A stretch of 64,000 nt of DNA from Sipunculus nudus (Eukaryota; Annelida; Sipuncula; Golfingiida; Sipunculidae): positions 9,383,019-9,447,018 of the forward strand of contig CM049306.1 of assembly GCA_026874595.1 (NCBI GenBank), in the 5' to 3' direction. The notes beneath the pieces were generated by a model. It did not search any database. It was given only the letters and a program-made list of their open reading frames with translations, and was not told the DNA's origin. A program made the position numbers and the translations under genes. Below are positions 49,057-60,310 of this stretch, piece after piece; positions within the stretch are counted from its first letter, which is position 1; each line of letters begins with the position of its first letter.

Positions 49057-49781
49057 CATATATTTGATACAAGAAAACCATATATGTGACAAAGATCTGG
49101 TAAAAGTGTAAATAAAAGTATTATGGAAAATGTATTTTTTATTCTTTCTCTTGGACCGCTCCAACTATCAAGAAAAAGTCTTGGAACACCTGTGAGTAAC
49201 TTCATCTTGGTTGTTTAACCTAATTTACGCCCCCGGTGAACCTTCACTATCAATTTTCTTTAAGGATTACCTAATTTGTGACCTTTACAAACCCAGAAGT
49301 TAAAATGTCGGCTCGTATATCCCACATATTGCCATCGGGTAAGAACCAAACAGCTTTTTATCTGGCCTGGTTGGTGTGGCTTTCCTGGAATTTTCATAGT
49401 GGGAGTTATTCAGTATTACCTCCACGAGATTACGGACATCAAATCTACCCAACCGATAAACGGCTGCCAGGAATGCATTCACTGGGGTTCAGGTACAACA
49501 GCTGGTTCGGCGAAGGGTTGGTTAGATTCTCGTGCAGACGTGTAAGTCTTAAGGCATTGATATAAAGCTAAAGGCGTCATCTCCGTCAGCCCGCCAGGAA
49601 TATCAGACATTATTAGCCCTAAATGTCAAGATATTTTAACTCCTGGGTTTTGATGGTCTCGTGCCTTAAAAAAATTCAATCGAATGTACCATTCCTCTCA
49701 AAATAATTCTCCATCATTCATTCTTTTCATAATTTCTCACACAGACACACACAAACATACATATAAATGTGTGTAGATATA

Positions 49782-49784
<3 letters not shown>
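49054..49784. other. No gene recognised
   Basis: The 95-codon plus-strand frame at 49278-49565 has mixed composition but no recognised domain, and part of the other strand is open too. Confidence 0.5.

Positions 49785-49826
<42 letters not shown>
49785..49826. repeat. (TA)n microsatellite
   Basis: 42 bp of TA repeat, preceded by ACACACA- and GTGTGT-type sequence. Confidence 0.96.
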
Positions 49827-49828
<2 letters not shown>

Positions 49829-50434
49829 TATACATACGCATATAAACAAGTATCCCATGTAGCCTGATACAATGCAAGCATGACAAAATTCGACTGACAT
49901 TTTTATACGAATGATCTTCCTTGAACTGGGAATCTGGATTGCATGTTGTACATTGAGTTGCAGATCATTTCCTGCCGGTTTAGAAGTAAATTACAGTTTC
50001 TTATTGGTTGCCTGAACAGTAGCAGCAAGCGCATTAGGCCCTGAATGCGTGCAGCGAGGAATTCAACAGGACCGTTTCTCGGTGTGTAGTTGCACGAAGG
50101 TTGAATCGACGCCAGCCATGAAATATTCATCATTTCCGCTGTCTAACCATGAACCAGCTGGTCCCGTAGTCGTTAGACTCTCTCAGCCAAACACCGACCC
50201 TGCACGGACTCCAGGCTGCAGGCCCTGTAGGTTGTGAGACAATTCTATATATATATATGTGGCCACGCTAACTTTTCCTGTTTCCGAGTGTTTGTAAAGG
50301 GGCGGCAATTCCATAACCTTGTTCTGTCCGGAATATGGGAAGGCATCTATTTAAAAATATGTATATATGGTATAGCCTTGTTAGTTTACTGTCGATGTGT
50401 AGGTAAAATGAAAGTGAGTGCCATGACGCCGTTT

Positions 50435-50436
<2 letters not shown>

Positions 50437-50503
<67 letters not shown>
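50437..50503. repeat. (TA)n microsatellite
   Basis: 67 bp of uninterrupted TA repeat. Confidence 0.97.
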
Positions 50504-50509
<6 letters not shown>

Positions 50510-50716
50510 ATGTAAATATATTCAGTCAGGACATATGCTTTTATATATACGATATCAATATTTTCGCATATTTACGCCAGTATTTAAAGGTGATCAAATA
50601 AAGTATCCCTGGGAGATGATAAACCGTAAAGACAGCTGACGCAGCTGTTTTCAACATTTTACACCTTTTGTCATAGGCAGAAGCACGTTCTAGTAAACAC
50701 GTTGTAACATATGGTT

Positions 50717-50728
50717 GCGCCATCTAAA
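50717..50728 (-). promoter_or_regulatory. CTCF-like site
   Basis: The minus strand reads TTTAGATGGCGC, which matches the AG-R-K-GGCGC part of the CTCF core but lacks the preceding CC. Confidence 0.25.
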
Positions 50729-50981
50729 CATATACCTTTCCACGGGCTAACAAAAAATACTTCCAGCGGTAAACGATTCACTCAAAGAGTAAGGCATCGT
50801 GGCAGAACATTTGGTAAACATGGATTAATTCATCAGCAGCTGAACAACCACCGCGTTCCTGGCATCGACTCAGAAACAAACACCTGCCGTGAGTTTGCAG
50901 GGTTTTACGTGATATGAATATGGTTCAAACACCGCCATTATAACGGTGTTCTTGTTTTTGTCAAAGGTTAGGAATATGATC

Positions 50982-50993
50982 TGTAGAGGGCGC
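50982..50993 (+). promoter_or_regulatory. CTCF-like site
   Basis: TGTAGAGGGCGC matches the 3' part of the CTCF core. It lies 254 bp from the minus-strand site at 50728, in divergent orientation. Confidence 0.25.
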
Positions 50994-52920
50994 TTTCTGG
51001 TTAAGTTTGATGACCTCCTGCTGATCGGTCAGTGCACTTAGGGAACAGCATATGGTCTGCTGACGTGGAACGACATGGGATGATAAGAAACGATTAAGAT
51101 ATTGTACAGGGTAATAAAATAATACATAGAATAAAACAAAAATAGAATAAATACAGAATAGAATATGATAGAATATAATATATTATTTACTGACCACATA
51201 TGATATCTAATTGAATACAATTAAGCACCTTAGTAAATGCGATATGATGCAGGATGCCTGGTTCGTATCGCGGCCCGGTTAATACGTATCGTATAAGCCC
51301 GGCACGTGTGCATCAGTCCTTCATTATAATAAAACTTATCGTGCAAGTAAATGTTCAGCTGAATATAGAGTGACTGTATCTGCAGTTGATTACATCCATG
51401 GTTATTTTTATTATTGAAACCTATTTAATTTGTTTGCATATTGACTTTTTGACAACCGTATCGCCGCACATATAACAAACAATGACAATCAAAATGGTTA
51501 ATAACACATAAATATAATATTAATATAATCAACCTATAATTAATAGAACAAGGAACACATTAATTTTAATACTAAAACATACGATCCCATGGGACAATGT
51601 ATATCTTTCTAAAATTTTATTAGTAAAGTAATAAGATGATTATACACACTCTGACTCTAGACGTTCATATCACGCAACGCAGTGGTCGGTAAATCAAAAC
51701 AAATACTAGCTCGCGGACACCAGATTTAGGAACAAGTCCGGAACCTCATAAGAATGAGACTCCAGGAGAAGATAGACATAGACATAGACACGGGAGGAGT
51801 CAGACACTGGAGGGACTGCATTCTGCCATATGGTCTTACCGAGTTGTGTATACAGACAGGGGGCGGTCAGCTGGCTGTATTTGCACTAATGTGGGCCGGT
51901 ATTGGCAAGTTGAGTTTGCTTTGCCTATTAATCCTGGACACCATTGGGTTAATGAGATTAGCTTTACCCCACTGCTGTCAAATCCCAGCCAGATGTAGCC
52001 GCTGTACCAGGCTACCAGAACTTGAAGAGTTTCCTCATGCGGTGCCGGAATAGCTGAAACAGAATTGATGTTGTGTTTGTGGGCCATTAGTAGGTACCAC
52101 CTCGCGGGCAGGCTACTAGAGTGGGCCACTTTCAGGGAGCGGGTTAAAACAACTTGTCGACTCTGCTACACTGACTCAACTCAACACAAGGACTGTTCTT
52201 TCAGTCAAAACCAGACCCCAACCCCTGCCGGCATGGGGATAAACAGCAAAACCCCTGATACAATAGCATTAGTTGCCCCAGACGAACACCATTACAGCAC
52301 CACAATTTAAACATATGACGTCACATCCGTGGACTAGCAGTCTGGCCCGCGACCTGACCAGGCCGATGTTGTTTTAAACTAATTGGTTGCCTGTATCTGT
52401 TAGTTCAGCGGATAAAAAAAGGACCGACGGGAGAAACACACAGGGGAGTACTCATTTTACTGTCAGGAGAGAGCGTCTTAATCATTTCAGTATTTATTTA
52501 AGTGTAACAAAATTCATGGCAGGTAAATTTTTTTTTAATGATTTGGCCTTTACACGCCCGTGATCCATACCGAATTGACCATGATGTTTACCTGGACACA
52601 TGAAGTGAATTCTCCTACATTCTATCTACGGGCCCGTCGTTACAGACAGGGGACTATTAGACGAGCCAATGCCGTCCGGGTCCAGATTCTTCTTTTTTTT
52701 TCGATTATTGTTTTAACCATGAGTCCGATTTTATCGTTGCGGGTTAGTGTAAAGTGAAACTTTGTCGTTGTTAGGAGTTAACACTCCGTTCAGTCGTATA
52801 TACAGCGGGCCCCATTCAGTTTATAAACGACATCAATCTATAATATACTGTGACATTAATTAACATTCCGTTCACCATATACCAAGCATGTGTGGCAAAA
52901 GTTGGGGTTACTCAATGTTT

Positions 52921-53478
52921 TGTTGGTTTACTCAGGACTATTCGAATATTTTCGATTGAGTGTTGGTCTACTTGTATCTACTCGATCATAGGATGCAGTG
53001 TTGGTCTACTCGAGTCTTCTCGATGTAGCGCTGGTCTAATTGTGTCTTCTTTATGCAGTGTTGTTCTGCTCCCGTCTTCTCCATGTAGTGTTGGTCTACT
53101 CGAGTTTTCTGGATGTAGTAGTGGTCTACTCGAGTTTTCTGGATGTAGTGTTGGTCTACTCGAGTTTTCTGGATGCAGTGTTGGTCTACTCGAGTTTTCT
53201 GGATGCAGTTTTGGTCTACTCGAGTTTTCTGGATGCAGTGTTGGTCTACTCGAGTTTTCTGGATGCAGTGTTGGTCTACTCGAGTTTTCTGGATGTAGTG
53301 TTGGTCTACTCGAGTTTTCTGGATGTAGTGTTGGTCTACTCGAGTTTTCTGGAAGTAGTGTTGGTCTACTCGAGTTTTCTGGATGTAGTGTTTGTCTACT
53401 CGACTCTCCTCATAGTGGTGAGGAGACTCAAGTCTTCTCGATATACTTTTTGTCTACTCGAGTATTCTTGATGTTGTG
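52921..53478 (+). repeat. 30-bp minisatellite
   Basis: Starting at 52999 there are 14 consecutive units of exactly 30 bp to about 53418, each of the form TGTTGGTCTACTCGAG plus TTTTCTGGATGYAG. Degenerate 40-bp versions precede it (52921-52998) and broken units follow. About a dozen units hold the palindrome CTCGAG. The unit length is divisible by three, so a 210-codon frame (52850-53482) and a second 143-codon frame remain open. Their repetitive Ser/Leu/Gly/Cys content gives no support for a protein. Confidence 0.92.
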
Positions 53479-55362
53479 TTAATACTTATATTTGATTTCT
53501 TTAATATTTTTATTTAATTTGATTATATTTATTTTCTTATATTTTCTGTTTGTATTAATCATGAGAGCACCAGAGCTAGTGTAACATTAATATTTTACCT
53601 TTCCTGTTCTATAGGTTGAGGTACTTTATAAGTAAAGTTTATCCGGTACATATAAGTAAACATTAGCTGCCGGGCAGCTAAGATAAGAAAGAGGATTGGG
53701 ACGCCGAGGTTGGTCCCGGAACAGGCTCCTCGGGTCCTTAATTTGTACATTGTGGAAGCGAAACCCCCGGCCGGGATTAGGACAGAAAACCCAAAGTATC
53801 CGCCAGACTGACGCGGATCAAGCCAGATCCTGCAGATTCAATTAAGCTCCCTCAACCTACATGGGGCTTGTTATATTTTCCATTCAAGTGCGACTTTTGC
53901 CATGCTAAATTCCCCAGTGTGTTGGTCATTTGACATAGACGCGAATCACAGTTTTATCTCGCTAAATGTTATTTGGTGCCAACAGAGTAACCAAGTGACA
54001 AAAACCATTGTAAACCTTCTAATAGCAGGCGCGTCGTCAATTAGGACCATACTTTACCTCAGCAAAGATGATTCTAGAAAAACAAGAAAAGCTTTTCGAC
54101 TCATGAGTGGCACTAAAAGGATGTCCGTTAGGGGAAACACTCAAAAACAGACAGAGTTACTTGTTGTTTTTAAGTGTGACATATAGATTTATAATGTTTC
54201 TACTTAAACAGCAAAGGTATTATCTTAAAAGCACAAACGCTGGCACAAACGATTAAAACTAATAGCATGTGTAATGCAAATATAGCGCTCTTTGATTCAA
54301 TTTCTTCAAATCACATGAAAAATTCTACTGGAGAGGGTGGGGGTTGTTGTGTGATGTGTGTGTGACGCCGTGGTTATAATAATGACTATGAAATGAAAAT
54401 ATACTTTTCCACTGATATTGACCTTCCACTGACATTGATCTTCCACTGACATTGGCCTTCCACTTGAACACATAACTATATATTTATTTTTGAATGTATG
54501 ATTGTTAAATAATGCAGCAGTCATTTCCACAATTTTTGGTCGTTTAATTTTGTAATTTTGTCGTCATCATTGCCAATATCATCATCATGGCCACAATTAT
54601 CTTCTTCATGATCTTCATTTCGTACATTTTACATCATCATGCAGGGTATAGTTTTATTTGTTACAGGCAGACTCGGCTTATACAGACTTCAAATACATTG
54701 TTTATAGTAGGCCGTTGGGGGCCTTATGTAGGCCTTTATATGGACAGTATAGAGGAACACATTGAATAATGAATTGAACACATGATGATAAATAGTTAAA
54801 TATCTAATACTTTTTTTTTAATTGAACATTTCATGAAGTCATTGCAAGTTTGTCCTGCCAGCAGCTACGGCAATGCCTCACACATGAATGCGTTTGTTTT
54901 TTAAACAATTGTTACACTATATTCGGTCACAACTTTTCATTCATATTTTTTATCCACCCGTTGTTTTTAAAACAATCCTGGAAAACCTCAGTGGTAACGA
55001 CATGTAACATGCAGGATATATACACAGTTGTGATGTTTGACCACAGAGACAGCTGAATCTAATTTGCCTGTTATTCTAAACACAGATCGAGGCGTTGGCT
55101 GGTGGGTCAGTTTCGGGACAAACTTGCTAACAATGACAGGTTTTGTGTGTATACGTGATCATGGTGGACCCAGATGTCACCTTCCTCAAACAGACATGTG
55201 AAACAGCGTCATGGTCGCAAACCTGTGTATACTGTACGTGTCAGACTTTACAGATAGCGAACTGACGATTTCCATGACCAAGATTTTACCGTGCACAGAT
55301 GAACAATCCCAATCCAAAAAGCGCGTAGCATATATATATGGCATATATATATAGACATATGT

Positions 55363-55364
<2 letters not shown>
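53479..55364. other. No gene recognised
   Basis: Apart from the 18-bp repeat annotated separately, only unsupported frames occur (94 codons at 53902). Confidence 0.55.
54409..54465 (+). repeat. 18-bp minisatellite, three units
   Basis: Variants of TTCCACTGACATTGACC are repeated three times in tandem, differing by single substitutions. Confidence 0.8.

Positions 55365-55457
<93 letters not shown>
55365..55457. repeat. Compound (TA)n(GA)n microsatellite
   Basis: About 48 bp of TA repeat joins directly to about 46 bp of GA repeat, the longest such junction in the window. Confidence 0.97.
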
Positions 55458-55459
<2 letters not shown>

Positions 55460-57230
55460 GCCCGAATGTATAATGCCATTCCGGCCCCCAGACATCAGAG
55501 AATCTACGTATACTTGCGTCTTATAATTACCAGCCTAACATATAAATGCCTACTCAGTCGCGTATTCACGGCTAACCCACATTGAGATCATGGTAAACTT
55601 ACTGGTGTGTAAGAAATACAACCTTGTCTGCGGGTGTAGAGTAACTTAATTAAATTGTAAATAATTAAAGTGCTGTTGCTAGAATACATGATGCATGAGG
55701 TGAGGGCGATCCTATATAAAGCGTTTGCCTTCTTTGAAGATATATTAAGGTAATTTATTTTAGAGAACTTCTTTCACCAACTTGCATCTATACAAAATAT
55801 TAATATGCTAAATGATGTTGCACAGAACTTATTCTGTGGCTGTTTATGAAAGTACAACCATGCATTTAAACATCATAAAGTACACTGCATGGAGATACCA
55901 CGACACACACTTCACATTCAAACGTTTCGCAAGAGGACATGGTTAGGTTGTCCTAAAGGTTTTGAATGCTCAGTAGATTTTATATATAAGATCCCGCACA
56001 GCAATACAATTGAGCTGTTGTGATGTTCCGAGCGTCTGCATGTGTACTATGAATAAATTAAGCATGTATTCTGTAGGTTGCAGGGTACAAGGATTTGTTT
56101 ACCCGTTAATAACATCCAGAACAAATTTACTATTTATTTACTATTTTTGTAGTTTTATATCTGGTGTATGGACATTAAATCCCATATATCAAGATTATTA
56201 ACAAATATGTTGTAGTTTTGGCAAGGGTTTATCCATACAATATGTTTCAATCCACCAACAGGAGATTTGTCAAGGAATACCGGCTTCCGGTATAGATGCA
56301 TGAATTATCTTCTCTCGGCGTGTCCTGAATGGCTTGATGAAAGACACATGCACAATTTCCACTTATTTTGGTTAGCCTTGTATCTGTTAATTTGATTGTT
56401 GGACTGAGCATTTAGAGCTTGGTAAATTTGAAAATGTACTGCAAATTACATTTGAAACACAACTGACCAGTCATCTTATATAAGTGGAAACAGATTTTGT
56501 ACAGTCTGGAGATAAAATGCATGAAGCCTTCTTTATCAAGACACCGCACGTGTTGGATATATGTAGCCAGCATGTGCTTACTCGTTTAATAGCACTAAAG
56601 GGTACCAGGACTTTCTTCAAAATATTAAGGAATTACTCGCACATCTATAGATAGAAATCCCACTTTTGAATGACTTTTTATACACACCTCGCCCGCCCTT
56701 CAGGTCGGTTTATTCCATGCAGGAGTAAAAAGGTCTGACCGGGAATCCACGCCAGGTTACGGCTCTTCTCGCGTTTGTTACGGGTCTCTGGCTTCGCGCG
56801 TGCATGTTTTCACCGTAGGACTTGAGCCTGGAATTGATTTTTAGATAATACAAGAGACCGTAAAAAGGGCATGCAGAATAGTGCGCAAAGGAATACATTA
56901 GCGGGCTTGCAAAGGAAGCGAAAGGAATTGCGGAAACATGCAATTAGCGCAGATAGAGATGCTTTGAGGACGCAGATTGTTGCACCCTGCCGACCGTGCC
57001 GCTGCTTCTTTGAAGTATTTAAAATGTGGTTCTTCTAAAAGTGGAGAAGATATGAACTAACAGTTGGTAATAAGAGATGATATAATGCTGCTCTCTGCGA
57101 ATCACCTGCTTAATGAACGGACCCCGGAAGCGTGCACGTGAATGCGTTTCACGTTGAGTTGCCTGGATGTCTGTCAAATTGTATGAAATGCATGCACGAA
57201 TCACTGATATGGATATGTACAGTTATAATG

Positions 57231-57233
<3 letters not shown>
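55458..57233. other. No gene recognised
   Basis: No supported coding region; frames do not exceed 77 codons. Confidence 0.55.

Positions 57234-57267
<34 letters not shown>
57234..57267. repeat. (GA)n microsatellite
   Basis: 34 bp of GA repeat. Confidence 0.96.
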
Positions 57268-57270
<3 letters not shown>

Positions 57271-57429
57271 AAAATATCACAGGAATTGATTATTTAACCA
57301 CCAGATAGAGATATATACAATTTTATACAAAGTGACCAAAAACCAAGAAGATATAGCTGAAGGTGTCACGCAGTTCAATGTGGATTGAGCACAATTAAAG
57401 GAAAGGATAACTACATGGAAAAGAAAGGT

Positions 57430-58560
57430 GTGTATGGCAGGCAAATATGTCTCCGGAAATGAGAATACTGGAAAATCAGAACTGAGTTAACATAAGGGGA
57501 AACTGTTGTATGAAACCAGTGCAGCCAGGGGATATAGGGAACAAAGTGGGAAGAGGAAATTCGGAATAAAGAAGTGTCTCCAGGAGAGAGAGAAAGATAG
57601 GGAAAATCAGGCGAAGCAAATATATCCCCAGGGGAGGAACAGAAGTATAGGGGAAGCAGATGAAGCAAAGATATTTCAAGGCAAGGAAGGAAGATGGATC
57701 AGAAGCAGACAAGGCAAAGATAACCCCTGGGGAAGAAGGCAGGAGGAGGGAAAAAAGCGAGGCAACGATATCCCCAGGGGAGGAACGGGAGTGGAGGAGA
57801 AGCAGGTGAGGCATAAAGGAGGTGGAGGAGCAGACGAGACAGAGATATCTCCAGGGAGGAACGGGAGTGGAGGAGGAGAAGGCGAATCAAACAAGGCAAG
57901 GATAATCCCGGTGGGAGGAAAGCAGGAACAAGGCAGAGATATCTCCAGGGAGGAACGGGAGTGGAGGAGAGAAGGCGAGGCAAAAATATCACATTGGGTT
58001 GAAGGGAGATGGATCAGAAGCAAACAAGGCAAGGATAACCCCGGGGTAGGAAAGCAGGGGGAGGAGAAACAGGCGAGGCAACGATATCCCCAGGGGAGGA
58101 ACGGGAGTACAGGAGAAGCAGGAGCAGGCGAAGAATCCGCTGCAGAAGAGAACTATGCCAGATGAAGGTGTCCCCAAAATAGAGAGACAAAGGGAAGATG
58201 TCAGAGAAGGGAAGCAGAAAGAGAAGGGAAATAGATTTAGAAGAAAGGGGGGGGGGGGGGGAGAAGATGCTGCCAGAGGAAAGAAACAATTTTAGGAGAA
58301 GCAGGCACGCTTCGTCCAAACAGAGAAGTAATTTTTATGGCTCTTGAAACAGACCTGCAGGACATAGTTCCCGTCAAATGATAAGCTGTTTAAGAAATAC
58401 ATGGCACAGGAAGAGGTGAAAAACAGTTGTAGGGGAAGCAGCCTTGGAAAGACTCCGAAAGTGATAGGAGAAAAATAGTCCTAGGAGAATCAGGCAGTGT
58501 AAAGATGAAGCTTGACCAGGCTAGAATCAGATGTAGCCGGAACTCTAAATAGGATAGACA
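57430..58560 (+). repeat. Purine-rich minisatellite, about 50-bp unit
   Basis: Units built around GATATCCCCAGGGGAGGAAC, GGGAGTGGAGGAGAAGCAGG and CGAGGCAA repeat with variable spacing. The core is 57575-58140 and the flanks are more degenerate. A higher-order repeat is visible: AGATGGATCAGAAGCARACA occurs at 57692 and again at 58007, 315 bp apart, followed each time by a matching variant run. The many short open frames on both strands follow from the low-complexity composition. A 15-base G run lies at 58247-58261. Confidence 0.85.
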
Positions 58561-59178
58561 GGCCGAGGGGAAAAAAATTAAACTATGCAGCTACCGGAAA
58601 GGGGAAGTCAAATGATCATGTGACTTGTATGTTAGTTGTACATGGATTCGTAGACAGAGGAAGCTGAAGGAAAAGAAGTGAGGAAGAAGGGGGAGAAACA
58701 AAGTAAAAGGTACAAACCGGCCATACCTGCATAACGTGGCAATAAACGAGGACCCCCGAAAAAATAATCCGCATGTGTTAATTGTCCAGAACTTACAAGG
58801 TTTCTTCGTAATTGCATTCAGGTTTCCATCCTGTAAAGCTTAAAATCAATCCTCGATTTTCATATAAAAACATAAATCTTAATTTATACTTTGGGTTTCT
58901 CTCTAATTAAAGATTTTCTTTGGAAAGGCTCGGGTGAAATAATTTCTCAGAACGCGTAATTCATTTTCTCTGTAAATAACTGAAATCGGATACGTTGTTA
59001 TTAAGTCCCACTTAGTCCTAGGGCAGCGGCTTAACCAACGATGTAATTAAGTGAAGTCTTATGGGCCAAGTCTTGCAAGACGGTCAAATCTTGAGGGAGA
59101 ACTTGTACTTTATATACCCATAAAGAAAAGCACAATAAAAGTAATATTTGTGTCTACCCTTATATATACGCGACGTAT
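58561..59178. other. No gene recognised
   Basis: Single-copy-looking sequence leading up to the lone LTR. Confidence 0.6.
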
Positions 59179-59333
59179 TGTTACGGGGTGACATAAAAGC
59201 GGACCGAACTGTCTCGCAAGTGAAGCTTGCTTTGCTAGCGAAGCGGTTGGTACGCCGGACTTGTGCGCCACCGTTATGGGTTCGAATCCCGGATTGGCCC
59301 AGAATTTTCCCTTAACAATTTGTCTTCTTAATA
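59179..59333 (+). mobile_element. Lone LTR of the same family, plus strand
   Basis: About 155 bp begins TGTTACGGGGTGACATAAAA and aligns along its length with the LTRs at 36.7-37.1 kb, in the opposite orientation. It carries the same A box TAGCGAAGCGG (59236-59246) and an intact B box GGTTCGAATCC (59279-59289), again 43 nt apart. The 3' terminus is degenerate (TTAATA in place of CGTAACA), and AATAAA just before the end could serve as a polyadenylation signal. No second LTR or polypurine tract is seen downstream, so this is a truncated element or the 5' end of a rearranged copy. Confidence 0.8.
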
Positions 59334-59337
59334 AAAT

Positions 59338-59355
59338 TGGGGGCTCGTCCGGGAT
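59338..59355 (+). other. proline-tRNA primer-binding site
   Basis: TGGGGGCTCGTCCGGGAT lies four bases after the LTR end. These 18 bases are complementary to the 3' end of tRNA-Pro including its CCA, the same site used by murine leukaemia-type retroviruses. This identifies the primer of the LTR family and fixes its orientation. Confidence 0.8.
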
Positions 59356-59529
59356 GCTTAATTTTTAAAACAAAAGCATACAAATCTATCATGTAGTAAA
59401 CGTGGCTTAGTTCATGCCACGTTATATATTGCCTTGGGATTGATTCAAAATGAATTTTATAAAACGTTATTCAGTTACCTGTCAATGTTATTTTTAATAA
59501 CCAGATCTCATGCATGCTGGCAGCCACAT

Positions 59530-59618
59530 CAATATTTGTTACATATAATCAGTATATTCAATGTTTGTGACATATAATCAATATTTGTGCAATATAATCA
59601 ATATTTGTAAATATAATC
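59530..59618 (+). repeat. Short AT-rich tandem repeat, about 20-25-bp unit
   Basis: Four imperfect copies of CAATATTTGTRACATATAAT lie in tandem, with variable spacing. They begin 175 bp after the primer-binding site of the lone LTR. Confidence 0.7.
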
Positions 59619-60233
59619 TCCAGCAAATATCAACACACCTTTCAGGGGGTATATGTGCCTGTTCTTATACTTAATACACCTATATCACGCTATGCTTGTG
59701 TTTTTCACAACTTAAGTGATCTGGAATGTCCTTTTAGGATGTCTTTAAAAATTCAAGGCTCGCACATTTTATCCTCAGATTAATCAAAGTACCATACGGA
59801 TTCTGTATATGTGATTAATATTATTCAAGTGTCCTTATACTAACTTAACCATGCAAGTTCTGACAAAAGAGATTAATTATGTCATTTCTATATCTACATA
59901 ACTACAGTGCGTGCTGGGTGTTAAACATTGTTCTGTCGAGGGGAAACGACTTTTATTTCAGAACTATTATGGTCGAGGTAAATCTCCCACACATTTCAGG
60001 GTGGGCGTGTGCATGTGCTGAAGCCGGTAAATCTACTTACAAGTTACATATACACGCAGGTTCGTGAAAACAAGCAGCACGGTTAGTGGGAAATTATAGA
60101 ATTATCAGCTGATAATAAAAAAAGTCACCGTCAATGTGAACGCCGCCCACGTGCAAATACCTTCAAGACGTCCCCTTCAGGTCATGACGTGCTCCTGGTC
60201 AGACTTTGCATACTCTCTCTCTGTGTCTCTCTT

Positions 60234-60234
<1 letters not shown>
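59619..60234. other. No gene recognised
   Basis: No second LTR, polypurine tract or gag-like frame is visible downstream of the primer-binding site at 59338. Confidence 0.5.
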
Positions 60235-60287
<53 letters not shown>

Positions 60288-60310
60288 GATAACTATATAT
60301 ATATATATAA
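60235..60310. repeat. (CT)n then (TA)n microsatellite
   Basis: About 51 bp of CT repeat, a short AGGATAAC spacer, then TA repeat. Confidence 0.95.

Larger units (their letters stand above)
50504..52920. other. No gene recognised
   Basis: Contains a small hairpin AACACCG-loop-CGGTGTT (50928-50950), an A-rich AATAGAATA-type run (51115-51182) and TGACGTCA at 52316-52323. At 51754-52310 overlapping frames of 80-99 codons exist on both strands without a recognised domain. Confidence 0.5.

Noticed and set aside
52850-53482. A 210-codon Ser/Leu/Gly-rich frame as a gene
   Set aside because: It follows from a 30-bp unit divisible by three, and another frame of the same strand is also open.
57506-58165. 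A 219-codon Glu/Lys/Arg-rich frame as a gene
   Set aside because: Low-complexity purine minisatellite; the opposite strand is also open in several frames.
59236-59305. A genuine tRNA gene
   Set aside because: A and B boxes and a near-complete T arm exist, but no acceptor stem can form and the anticodon arm is not regular. The sequence lies inside an LTR.
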